A DNA stretch of 5,882 bases from Actinomycetes bacterium (GCA_021844725.1 JAKBSX010000217.1:1-5882), one strand, 5' to 3'. Counted from the stretch's first letter, positions 1 to 5,741 are shown. Notes: generated by a model from the sequence alone, not told the origin. Numbers and translations are program-made.

Positions 1-319
1 GATCTCGGCGCAGGTCGTGATTGTAAAGCCGGTCTTTTTTCGGAATTGAAATATCAATCCATAATTGGTTGGCAGGACTTAAATATACAGCCCCTCCTCC
101 GCTTCGCCTCACTACCAGCTCCGCGTCCAGACGATCCAATACCGCAGTATCTATTTGGCTGGGATCTTGACTGGAGCCTAGCACCAAGGCATTCCTTGCC
201 ACCTCCAGGAAACTTACCGTCCTTTGGTCGACATACAACATGGGATTAGCATGAAACTCAGACGCCAGACCATAACAATCGATAAACCGCCAAGAAGCCA
301 TGAACTTCACAATAGCCAT
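1..319 (-). CDS. Lipoate/biotin protein ligase-like protein, N-terminal part (runs off left edge)
   Basis: An open minus-strand frame of 106 codons enters the window with no stop before its left edge. It fits the BPL/LplA/LipB cofactor-transferase fold (PF03099), whose members attach lipoate, octanoate or biotin to carrier-domain lysines in the cytosol. The key motif is RRSGGGAV at residues 71-78, the glycine-rich acyl/adenylate-binding loop, followed by YLSPANQLWIDISIP, which reads as the next strand pair. Before it come W10, the FHA triplet at 22-24 and NALVLGSSQ at 43-51, as in the short actinobacterial 'lipoate-protein ligase family' proteins. The catalytic lysine region lies outside the window, so substrate and activity (ligase or transferase) cannot be decided. 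Start is uncertain: ATG at 319, GTG at 310 and ATG at 301 are in frame after a stop, and none has a clear ribosome-binding site. The family call is firm; the exact start is not. Confidence 0.82.
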   Translation of the reverse strand, partial: MAIVKFMASWRFIDCYGLASEFHANPMLYVDQRTVSFLEVARNALVLGSSQDPSQIDTAVLDRLDAELVVRRSGGGAVYLSPANQLWIDISIPKKDRLYNHDLRRD

Positions 320-398
320 CAGCGACTACTAACGCTAATTGACCGAAATAAGCCCGCAAGCCCCCAGATTTATCCGTGGGGAGGAAATCAAGGTGCTG

Positions 399-902
399 TC
401 AGGCTGTGAGCGTGTTTCCTCCCACATAAGGTACCCACTCGTCATTTACTGCACCTAGAAGATATATCCAAGTCCTGCCTTTGGGAGTCATCGGGACCTT
501 CCTGAGAACAAAATTTGTCTCAGATAACATCCGATCCTCCTTCTTCGAATTGCAAGACTTACAAGAGGCAACCACATTCTCCCAACAATGCTGCCCTCCT
601 CGGGATTTGGGAACCACGTGGTCAATGTTTTCAGCTGGCGCTCCACAGTATTGACAGATGTAATTATCTCTCGCAAATACCGACCTCTTGTTGAGCGCAA
701 CCCGCGTTGGATAAGGTACCCTGACAAAATAATTTAGGCGTACCACCGAAGGAGCATGAAAGGCCGCTCGAGCTGAATGAAAAATTTCGCTACCTTGATG
801 AAGTGCTACAGCCTTATTTGAGAGCACCAAACTGAGTGCTCGCCGACTGGGAACAACGCACAGAGCTTCGTAACTTACATTTAGTACGAGAGCTCTAGAC
901 AT
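399..902 (-). CDS. HNH endonuclease, actinobacterial single-domain type
   Basis: This 167-residue protein is a single-domain HNH nuclease (McrA/HNH_5-like), expected to cut DNA with a divalent metal. The N-terminal part (1-70), beginning SRALVLNVSYEALCVVPSRR, is the stretch typical of a widespread actinobacterial HNH family. The nuclease core spans about 75-124: CQYC (C83, C86) and CKSC (C114, C117) form the structural zinc site, DHV at 94-96 holds the catalytic H95, N109 lies in WENVV, and N118 follows the second Cys pair. All key residues are present, so the gene looks intact. It ends with TGA 79 bp before the ligase-like gene on the same strand. The ATG at 902 places the conserved N-terminus correctly; only a weak GGGA lies upstream. 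The physiological role of this family is unknown to me; no methyltransferase, phage gene or restriction partner is next to it, so I would not call it a defence gene. Confidence 0.93.
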   Translation of the reverse strand: MSRALVLNVSYEALCVVPSRRALSLVLSNKAVALHQGSEIFHSARAAFHAPSVVRLNYFVRVPYPTRVALNKRSVFARDNYICQYCGAPAENIDHVVPKSRGGQHCWENVVASCKSCNSKKEDRMLSETNFVLRKVPMTPKGRTWIYLLGAVNDEWVPYVGGNTLTA

Positions 903-945
903 ATGCTATCCCAGCAGGCCCATTATGCCCGAAGCCACCGACCGG

Positions 946-973
946 GGTATACAGTAGGTTCCGTAGTGATCAA
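946..973 (-). promoter_or_regulatory. Candidate promoter of the HNH gene
   Basis: Read on the minus strand, TTGATC (973-968) and TATACC (951-946) are separated by 16 bp, each matching four of six bases of the sigma70-type consensus. Transcription would start about 35-40 nt before the ATG at 902. The rest of the 903-1082 spacer shows no recognisable gene or RNA. Matches this weak occur often by chance. Confidence 0.27.
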
Positions 974-1082
974 TAGAAAGCCTGTAATTTGGGAACAGCA
1001 ACCATACGAACGCTCGTGTTCGCTTGCTGAGTTCGCCGCTAACATGACACATCGCCATACCACTAATACAATATCGTAAAAT

Positions 1083-1343
1083 TCAGCGAATTTCCAGACA
1101 CCATTCCAAATATTCAATCAACTCCGACCTGGAAGGCAGCGCATTTGGGTCGCCGTAGATTGACTCCATTCTGAATTTCCAGTAGCTGTTGCCCGGCAGT
1201 GGAAGAAACGGAGCCCTAGACCACCATCTGGATCTGGCAAACCTCTTAGCCTGCACTACTCCGACGCCCCACAAGTCTGCTCGTGGAATTATAGTTATTC
1301 CTGCGCTAAACAGCCATAAAACCAGCTTAACCTTAGTTTTCAA
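1083..1343 (-). CDS. Small Trp/Pro-rich conserved hypothetical protein
   Basis: This reading frame gives 86 residues from TTG at 1343, or 57 residues from GTG at 1256. The C-terminal half looks like a small family I recall from actinobacterial genomes without a known function: AKRFARSRWWSRAPFLPLP, then YWKFRMESIYGD, then a final acidic helix with ELIEYLEWCLEIR. The pattern 'RWW-R-PFLPLP ... YW-FR-E--YG ... YL-WC' is unlikely in a chance reading frame. The first 29 residues are hydrophobic and variable-looking (LVLWLFSAGITIIP); if translated they would resemble a signal or membrane segment, otherwise they are upstream sequence. The TTG start has a convincing ribosome-binding site, which favours the longer form; the GTG start would begin exactly at the conserved block. 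It lies upstream of the HNH gene on the same strand with a 180-bp gap. No function is proposed. Confidence 0.68.
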   Translation of the reverse strand: MKTKVKLVLWLFSAGITIIPRADLWGVGVVQAKRFARSRWWSRAPFLPLPGNSYWKFRMESIYGDPNALPSRSELIEYLEWCLEIR

Positions 1344-1639
1344 TGACCACCTCTGAATTTCACTGCTACCAAATTACCCGCTGGAGACGATGGAGTTGGC
1401 CAAAACCTCCGATAATCCAGAACTCCCAACGTTTTCATTAAGTTCAAGCAGAAGCATGACCTGGTACAAGATCAAGATCTGGCGGCGAAATTACCGCTAC
1501 CATAATTGAGTGATTCTCAAGGCCTGAAGTATTGATGGCAAATACCAACTGGTTCGCGATGTTAAACTTAGGACTGTCTCTCCGTGGGGACCGAAAATGG
1601 CCCAGATGTTCAACATTTCCAGAACACCATTTCAAAACT
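1344..1639. other. Gene-poor 296-bp spacer with one doubtful small ORF
   Basis: Nothing recognisable lies between the ROK stop and the small Trp-rich gene. A minus-strand frame (1444-1686, 80 residues from its first start) overlaps the end of the ROK gene by 47 bp in another frame. Its later part (roughly NIANQLVFAINTSGLENHS onward) resembles no family I know. A plus-strand frame of about 57 residues starts near 1536 and is equally unconvincing. I see no tRNA, no strong hairpin followed by a T-run, and no long repeat. It may be a decayed gene, a regulatory spacer or the site of a small RNA; the sequence alone does not decide. Confidence 0.35.
1347..1354 (-). promoter_or_regulatory. Ribosome-binding site deciding the TTG start at 1343
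   Basis: On the minus strand AGAGGTGG ends three bases before TTG, with the AGAGG core six bases away, a normal Shine-Dalgarno distance. The GTG alternative at 1256 has only GGAG two bases upstream, which is too close. This favours the 86-residue form of the small protein. Confidence 0.5.
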
Positions 1640-2509
1640 TCAGTAAAGGCCCTTCTCTTGAGAGAGCGCAACAACTGCCGCCCCAATTATAGGGCCGTGA
1701 TCACCTAGTCCCACTGGAGCAATTTTTGAACCCGAAGAAAACTCTAACTTTGCTCTGGCAGATAATTCAGCCTGCGCCGCTTCAAAAAATATATCGCCAA
1801 AACCGAGAGCCACCGAACCCCCAACAACGACGAGATCCAGATCGAGAAGTGAGCATACTGAAGCCACTCCCCTCCCCACATAAGCTCCACATTTGACTTT
1901 TATATCATCGCTCGCTTCACGAGGATCACATCCATAATATTTGGCAATCGAAGTACCTGATGCCTGTGCCTCCAGGCACCCAATTGCTCCACAAGGGCAG
2001 AGATTCCCATTCTCCTCAACGTTTATGTGGCCTATATGTCCTGCATTCCCCAAACGTCCATTCAGGAGTCTCCCGTCGAGGATTATTCCACCCCCGACGC
2101 CAGTTGACACCACCATCGCCATGAAATTGTCAACTCCCCGGCCGCGACCAAAATGTCCTTCACCCAGTGTTATCGCTTTGCCATCATTGTCCAGATAAGT
2201 ATTAAGATTGAATTCCTTCTGGACTGAGTCCCTGAGAGGAAAATCTCTCCATCCGGGGATGTTCAGAGGGGAAACAAGACCTTCACTGAGGTTCATAGGA
2301 CCCCCCGAACCAATTCCTACTGCCGATACCGTGACCTTAGCTTCATCTAGAGCATCGTGCAATATCTTTCTGGTAATTGACCACAACTGGTCTGCAGAAG
2401 CATTCTTTGGAGTTGGACTCGACTCATAAGCCAAAACTGAGCCATCCTCAGACACGACCCCTGCCCCAAACTTGGTCCCACCGATATCAAGTGCTAAGTA
2501 GTTCTCCAT
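1640..2509 (-). CDS. ROK-family sugar kinase with HxGH sugar-site motif
   Basis: This 289-residue protein is a full-length ROK (repressor, ORF, kinase) family member without a DNA-binding N-terminus, so it should be a cytosolic ATP-dependent hexose or amino-sugar kinase. DIGGTK (8-13) is the phosphate-binding loop, LDNDGKA (106-112) carries the catalytic base D109, and STGVGGGI (135-142) is the second ATP-binding block. The zinc site is H161 with C171, C173 and C178 (CPCGAIGC). VVVGGSV in the C-terminal half is the adenosine motif. The usual ExGH sugar-contact motif reads H158-I-G-H161. From memory, HxGH in the same AGHIGH context occurs in E. coli NanK (N-acetylmannosamine kinase) and in a large actinobacterial ROK clade of unproven substrate, so I do not name it glucokinase or NanK. 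ATG at 2509 puts DIGGTK at the normal position. The DUF3040 gene ends 35 bp upstream. Confidence 0.93.
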   Translation of the reverse strand: MENYLALDIGGTKFGAGVVSEDGSVLAYESSPTPKNASADQLWSITRKILHDALDEAKVTVSAVGIGSGGPMNLSEGLVSPLNIPGWRDFPLRDSVQKEFNLNTYLDNDGKAITLGEGHFGRGRGVDNFMAMVVSTGVGGGIILDGRLLNGRLGNAGHIGHINVEENGNLCPCGAIGCLEAQASGTSIAKYYGCDPREASDDIKVKCGAYVGRGVASVCSLLDLDLVVVGGSVALGFGDIFFEAAQAELSARAKLEFSSGSKIAPVGLGDHGPIIGAAVVALSQEKGLY

Positions 2510-2515
2510 GGGCCT

Positions 2516-2524
2516 ACTATAACA
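2516..2524 (-). promoter_or_regulatory. Extended -10 promoter giving a probable leaderless ROK transcript
   Basis: On the minus strand TGT-TATAGT (2524-2516) matches the extended -10 consensus TGn-TATAAT at eight of nine specified or free positions. Exactly six bases (2515-2510) separate the hexamer from the A of the ROK ATG at 2509. That is the geometry of leaderless promoters in Actinobacteria, where the start codon is the transcription start. No good Shine-Dalgarno sequence and no clear -35 box are present, which an extended -10 can tolerate. It lies inside the 35-bp gap after the DUF3040 stop. Confidence 0.45.
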
Positions 2525-2544
2525 CCATCTAAGGGTATGTGGAT

Positions 2545-2919
2545 TTAGTCCTTTTTCCCAAAGCGCTTGCCGAAACGATCAGTCGCATTGCCAAACTGAG
2601 CTCGTAGGCCCTTGCCCTGTGCTGAAGTTGAGATCTCGTTCCATCCAGCCTTACCAAGTCTTCGCAGGTTTTGCTCAAAAAATACGGCTGAACCTAGCAT
2701 AATCAAAAACGCCAGACTCCCCAGGATTACTGAAGTTGTGAACGTAAGAATCAACATAGCTAGCCCAGCTACAAAGCCAAGAAGAGCCCATTTGATATTT
2801 CGCCCTGCATGACGATAAACTGTTTCCGACTTAACGCGGGTCGCGAACTCAGGATCATTCTCGTAAAAATTCTTCTCTATCTCTTGGAGAATTCTGTGTT
2901 CTTCTTCTGAAAGTGGCAC
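2545..2919 (-). CDS. DUF3040 family small membrane protein
   Basis: This 124-residue protein matches the actinobacterial DUF3040 family (PF11239), whose function is not established. The N-terminus MPLSEEEHRILQEIEKNFYENDPEFA is the family signature: a short acidic helix, then 'DP-FA'. After a basic stretch (about 36-43) two hydrophobic helices follow, near 44-60 and 64-81, joined by a very short turn. The C-terminal tail (about 84-124) is basic and Gly/Arg/Lys-rich, ending in GKRFGKKD. By the positive-inside rule both ends should face the cytoplasm. It starts at GTG 2919 behind AAGGGGG (2924-2930), a good ribosome-binding site. In many actinobacteria this gene sits near division or DNA polymerase IV genes; here it precedes the ROK kinase, so the context gives no functional hint. 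Confidence 0.93.
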   Translation of the reverse strand: MPLSEEEHRILQEIEKNFYENDPEFATRVKSETVYRHAGRNIKWALLGFVAGLAMLILTFTTSVILGSLAFLIMLGSAVFFEQNLRRLGKAGWNEISTSAQGKGLRAQFGNATDRFGKRFGKKD

Positions 2920-3017
2920 GTCGCCCCCTTTCCCACGCCGCCGAAATCTTTAGCTTTTCAGCCTGACGGACTTTGTTCAATCGTCTCTTCTATTGCTTAT
3001 ATCTTACTACCGAAGTA

Positions 3018-3047
3018 AATATAAATATATACACCTACGCAATGTAA
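3018..3047 (-). promoter_or_regulatory. Candidate promoter of the DUF3040 gene
   Basis: In the AT-rich spacer upstream of DUF3040, the minus strand reads TTACAT (3047-3042), an 18-bp gap, then TATATT (3023-3018). This would give a leader of about 90 nt before GTG 2919. The stretch has several overlapping TATA-like hexamers, so the exact -10 is uncertain. No hairpin with a T-run was seen in 2920-3107. Confidence 0.32.
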
Positions 3048-3107
3048 TGAACTTTCAGATCCAAGTTTTATCAAACTATTTCCAGAAATCTGCCCATAAT
3101 TGCAAAT

Positions 3108-3512
3108 CTAAGGATTTTCCAGAGTTATTGAGGCTTGCTCAAATGCTCCAATGATCGTGACTTCAAGTTCAGGGCTGGCCACGGAAACTATCCGAACCCT
3201 AATTGATCCATCTGAAGGAACCAGCCTAACGATAAAATCTACGTCATCATCATGGAGGGGTTCAAGATCAGCCCGGGATGCAAGTTCTGGTCCGGGGACT
3301 ACCTTGGCCATCATACCGCTGGCATACAGCAAAACCTCTTTTGCCCCTTGTTCAAGCATCTCCGTCAGGTCAGCCGCCAGACGAGGTCTCAGGTCAGCTT
3401 CAACAGCCACCTTGAACCCAAGACTGGAAATAAGATTCACTACTCTTCCCGCAAATTCTGACCGCTCATGGTGACCGGGTCCTCGAACCTCTATGACAGA
3501 TATAAAGACCAT
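3108..3512 (-). CDS. Unrecognised 134-residue cytosolic protein coupled to the PIG-L gene
   Basis: I do not recognise this family. The frame is open further upstream to 3563, but that part overlaps the end of the deacetylase gene; ATG at 3512 follows the deacetylase TGA after a single base and has GGGAAG about five bases upstream, so it is the better start. The 134 residues contain no Cys or Trp, no signal peptide and no membrane segment. The pattern suggests a compact alpha/beta fold: strand VFISVIEVRG, helix near 15-30, strand KVAVEAD, helix around RLAADLTEMLEQG, strand KEVLLYA, then two strands VDFIVRLVP and IRVRIVSVASPELEVTIIG. The end-to-end arrangement implies translational coupling with the deacetylase and hence a related job or matched dosage, but no activity can be read from the residues. 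It ends at TAG 3110-3108. Confidence 0.8.
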   Translation of the reverse strand: MVFISVIEVRGPGHHERSEFAGRVVNLISSLGFKVAVEADLRPRLAADLTEMLEQGAKEVLLYASGMMAKVVPGPELASRADLEPLHDDDVDFIVRLVPSDGSIRVRIVSVASPELEVTIIGAFEQASITLENP

Positions 3513-3513
3513 T

Positions 3514-4224
3514 TCAGCTTCCCAGTTCCAAAAGCCTAAATGACTCGGCATAGGCAACGCCAAATTTGCGTCCCGTCTCTTGCGCCCTGGTTGAAATTAC
3601 TTCACGCATCCATTCGCCCCTATCTTCTATTTGGGAAGTATGGCAGAGCACTGCTTCCAACTTAGCCTCTATAGTATCGGTTACGTCTATAACGACATCA
3701 GGTTCCAAAGTTCCCGAAAGCAGGACCGTTGATACCTGGTGAGGTTTTCCTTGTGACTTATAGTAGTGGGGCAGTGCTGAAGCTGGAGAAACCGCATCCA
3801 TAACTGCCCATCCCAACTCCCTGTGGTCCCGATGGTTGAAATATCCCGAGCCGAAAAATACAGCTGTTGGATCTGGACACAGCACGGTATCGGGTCGAAA
3901 CTTCCTCACCAACCCAACTATCGCTTCTCTTAGCGAATTAGAATTTTCTATTTCTCCATCTGGGATGGAAAGCCACTTAATTTCCGAAATTCCTATTTTC
4001 TCGCTGGCAGCTGAGACCTCAGCTATCCTCAACTCCTCAAGATCCGACGGTGACAGATGCCCGTCCCTGCTCCCTTTTTCACCTTTGGCGCAAATAACCA
4101 AATTAACTTTTGCTCCTTTGCTCGACCACAATGCCAAGGTGGCCCCGCAGGACACATCTGCGTCATCAGGATGAGCATAAAACGCCAATGCTGTCTTGGG
4201 AATTTTAGGGTAAACTCCAGGCAA
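3514..4224 (-). CDS. PIG-L family zinc-dependent deacetylase
   Basis: This 236-residue protein belongs to the PIG-L/LmbE family (PF02585), zinc hydrolases that remove N-acetyl groups from sugar conjugates or cut related amides. Known members include MshB and Mca of mycothiol metabolism and bacillithiol BshB. The first zinc motif is AHPDDAD (17-23; H18 and D21 as ligands, D20 as general base), after a short lead-in strand. The second is NHRDH (130-134), with H134 as the third ligand. LSIPDGE (85-91) and FRPDTVLCPDP (109-119) are further family blocks. Nothing is missing or truncated. The start is TTG at 4224; an in-frame TGA lies three codons upstream, and GAGTGAGAGG precedes the TTG. The next gene begins one base after its stop. 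The substrate cannot be told from sequence; a mycothiol role is possible in an actinobacterium, but no other mycothiol gene is here. Confidence 0.93.
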   Translation of the reverse strand: MPGVYPKIPKTALAFYAHPDDADVSCGATLALWSSKGAKVNLVICAKGEKGSRDGHLSPSDLEELRIAEVSAASEKIGISEIKWLSIPDGEIENSNSLREAIVGLVRKFRPDTVLCPDPTAVFFGSGYFNHRDHRELGWAVMDAVSPASALPHYYKSQGKPHQVSTVLLSGTLEPDVVIDVTDTIEAKLEAVLCHTSQIEDRGEWMREVISTRAQETGRKFGVAYAESFRLLELGS

Positions 4225-4372
4225 TGCCTCTCACTCCAGTCCGTTAGATCCAGATCCCACAAAAATATTCAACCCCGATGCCAACGCTGATTTCTCTGTC
4301 CAGCCAATATCGGATCATGCCCCCATGCAATTGGCCAAGTTGTGCCACATCTTACGGGGCTAGGTGCGTTCC

Positions 4373-4384
4373 TGCATCGATGCA
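4373..4384. repeat. Perfect 12-bp palindrome upstream of the IMPase gene
   Basis: TGCATCGATGCA reads the same on both strands, about 72 bp before the IMPase start and 148 bp before the PIG-L start. A palindrome this long is expected about once by chance in a window of this size, so its position in a divergent promoter region is its only support as an operator. Confidence 0.35.
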
Positions 4385-4422
4385 ATCAATTTGGCCTAAC
4401 ACGCAATTCGCTCAACAATACC

Positions 4423-4449
4423 TTGATTCGTTGCTCCAGCGTTTATCGT
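4423..4449 (+). promoter_or_regulatory. Candidate promoter of the IMPase gene, possibly leaderless
   Basis: TTGATT (4423-4428) and TATCGT (4444-4449, fitting TAnnnT) are 15 bp apart. The second hexamer ends seven bases before the ATG at 4457, and the intervening aacatcg has no ribosome-binding site. This is close to leaderless geometry. The short spacer and weak -10 keep confidence low. Confidence 0.3.
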
Positions 4450-4456
4450 AACATCG

Positions 4457-5251
4457 ATGAACACTTATCAATCGCTTTTAGAAGCAGCAAAACAGATCGC
4501 CAAAGAAGCCGCCGATCACATCCAAGCCACAAGAACGAATGAATACCAGATTTCTACTAAATCAAGCACCACGGATATGGTTACCAGCATCGACAAATCG
4601 GTTGAAACCTTCATCGTGCAGAAAATACGACACTTGTATCCAAGCCACTCAATAATAGCAGAGGAAGGAAGTGACTTTGAAGGAAAATCAGACATTGCCT
4701 GGGTAATTGATCCAATCGATGGAACAACCAACTTCATATACAACTTCCCAGCATATTCAGTATCCCTCGCGGTCACAGAACGTGAAACAACGGTAGCTGG
4801 AGTGGTAATGAATTTAGCTGAAAACTCTATGTACTGGGCATCCAAAGATGGCGGGGCGTTTAAAGACAACCAAACCATTGAAGTAAGAGGGCCGGAGCAG
4901 ATCTCAAGGTCGTTAATAGGTACAGGATTCGGTTACAGTCCAATACGCAGAGTATCCCAGGCGAACTTCCTACATTCCATCATTGGCGAAGTGCGGGACA
5001 TTCGAAGGGCAGGTGCCGCCTCATTAGACCTTTGCTATCTCGCTGAAGGAAGGCTCGACGGCTACTATGAAGCCGGACTCAAACAGTGGGATTATGCCGC
5101 AGGATCACTAATCGTAACCGAAGCGGGCGGAATCGTAACCGGGATAACCGAACTCAGGCCAAACAGTGACCTGGTGGTCGCTGCCTCAAACCCAGAACTC
5201 GCCGATTTCCTTAGAAACAAACTCATACCCTGGGTTCCATTCCCGGATTAA
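4457..5251 (+). CDS. Inositol monophosphatase family phosphatase
   Basis: This 264-residue protein is a complete member of the Mg-dependent, Li-sensitive sugar-phosphatase family (PF00459; IMPase, SuhB, histidinol-phosphate phosphatase HisN). The metal ligands are in place: AEEG (E69/E70), WVIDPIDGTTNF (82-93, with D85 and D88) and WDYAAG (211-216, with D212). RRAGAASLDLCYLAEGRLDGYYE (183-205) is the usual block before the last motif. Length is normal for the family. Likely substrates are inositol-1-phosphate or a related sugar or histidinol phosphate; actinobacteria carry several paralogues and the sequence does not separate them, so no symbol is given. It is the only plus-strand gene in the window. 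Its TAA overlaps the stop of the converging SRPBCC gene. No Shine-Dalgarno sequence precedes the ATG. Confidence 0.95.
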   Translation: MNTYQSLLEAAKQIAKEAADHIQATRTNEYQISTKSSTTDMVTSIDKSVETFIVQKIRHLYPSHSIIAEEGSDFEGKSDIAWVIDPIDGTTNFIYNFPAYSVSLAVTERETTVAGVVMNLAENSMYWASKDGGAFKDNQTIEVRGPEQISRSLIGTGFGYSPIRRVSQANFLHSIIGEVRDIRRAGAASLDLCYLAEGRLDGYYEAGLKQWDYAAGSLIVTEAGGIVTGITELRPNSDLVVAASNPELADFLRNKLIPWVPFPD

Positions 5252-5700
5252 GACACCAACTTTTCTAGTCTTTCCAAAGTCTTCTCTATCGATATGAGAT
5301 TCCTTATAGGAGCGTCGATCAGCTGGATCAACTTGATGCTCCGCGCACTCGAATAGTCGAAGCACTCAGATACTTCCGTAACTAAAGTACCGTCTTCACA
5401 AGTAAATTCATTCAGCGAGTACCTCCAAATGTGTCCGCCAAAGTGCCGCCAAGCAATCAGGTGGTTCTCTTCAAATTCGACTACTGTATTGGTAATCCGA
5501 TACGGTATTCCAAACTTCATTCTCATACCAAAACGAGCAGACAAATAGAGACGGTCTGGTCCAAACGTCATTCCCTTAACTGTCCCAGACCCATCAAACT
5601 CAAAGTGGCGAGAAGGAGTTATAAGTAGTTCAAAGATGGAACCAGCCGGCGCCTTAATAACCTTAGAAGAACACACAGCCATATGCTTTGAGTCAAACAT
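5248..5700 (-). CDS. SRPBCC (START/Bet v1-like) family protein
   Basis: This protein of about 150 residues has the helix-grip SRPBCC pattern, a fold with a deep hydrophobic pocket that binds lipids, polyketides or other small ligands. The opening strand and helix VIKAPAGSIFELLITPSRHFEFDGSG (about 14-39 from the chosen start) are the family hallmark. Later come YRITNTVVEFEENHLIAWRHFGGHIWRY, a run of paired strands, then LVTEVSECFDYSS, and a long C-terminal helix ending in IEKTLERLEKLVS. Similar proteins in actinobacteria are annotated as SRPBCC or dimerase/cyclase-like; ligand and activity are unknown. ATG at 5700 has GGAAG five bases upstream; GTG at 5706 is in frame with AAGGG seven bases upstream and is also possible. 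It follows nrdR by about 41 bp on the same strand and may be cotranscribed. Its TAA overlaps the IMPase stop. Confidence 0.87.
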   Translation of the reverse strand: MFDSKHMAVCSSKVIKAPAGSIFELLITPSRHFEFDGSGTVKGMTFGPDRLYLSARFGMRMKFGIPYRITNTVVEFEENHLIAWRHFGGHIWRYSLNEFTCEDGTLVTEVSECFDYSSARSIKLIQLIDAPIRNLISIEKTLERLEKLVS

Positions 5701-5741
5701 TCCCACTTCCAGACCCTTGCCAATTCAAACCAGTTAGCACA

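Larger units (their letters stand above)
4225..4456. other. Divergent spacer between the PIG-L and IMPase genes
   Basis: This 232-bp spacer must hold control signals for both outward-reading genes. It contains two related words, ATGCAATTGGCC (4325-4336) and ATGCAATCAATTTGGCC (4380-4396), the second with five extra bases in the middle, and a perfect 12-bp palindrome TGCATCGATGCA (4373-4384) overlapping the start of the second word. The first word continues into the palindrome TTGGCCAA (4331-4338). These could be operator half-sites. No tRNA or credible ORF was seen. Confidence 0.4.

Noticed and set aside
362..381. CCCCA/TGGGG hairpin between the HNH and ligase-like genes as a terminator
   Set aside because: The stem is only five pairs with a ten-base loop, and no T-run follows on either strand.
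46..409. Plus-strand reading frames of 67 and 61 codons at the left end
   Set aside because: They lie opposite the minus-strand frame carrying the RRSGGGAV ligase motif, and their translations are Pro/Arg-rich without any family pattern.
399..902. HNH nuclease as part of a restriction, retron or other defence island
   Set aside because: No methyltransferase, reverse transcriptase, helicase or phage gene is adjacent; it matches a common chromosomal actinobacterial HNH type.
1007..1022. CGAAC-6 bases-GTTCG inverted repeat resembling a Gram-positive LexA (SOS) box upstream of the HNH gene
   Set aside because: LexA boxes of this type need a four-base centre; here it is six. Five-base arms are common by chance, and the HNH gene is not a known SOS gene.
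923..1117. 64-codon minus-strand frame between the HNH and Trp-rich genes
   Set aside because: It overlaps the end of the Trp-rich gene in another frame, and its translation shows no domain or sensible composition.
3513..3563. Upstream extension of the 134-residue protein to 151 residues
   Set aside because: It overlaps the deacetylase coding end, while ATG 3512 has a proper ribosome-binding site and the usual stop-start coupling geometry.
3514..4224. Naming the PIG-L gene mshB or mca (mycothiol pathway)
   Set aside because: The zinc motifs are shared by all PIG-L subfamilies, and no other mycothiol gene lies in the window.
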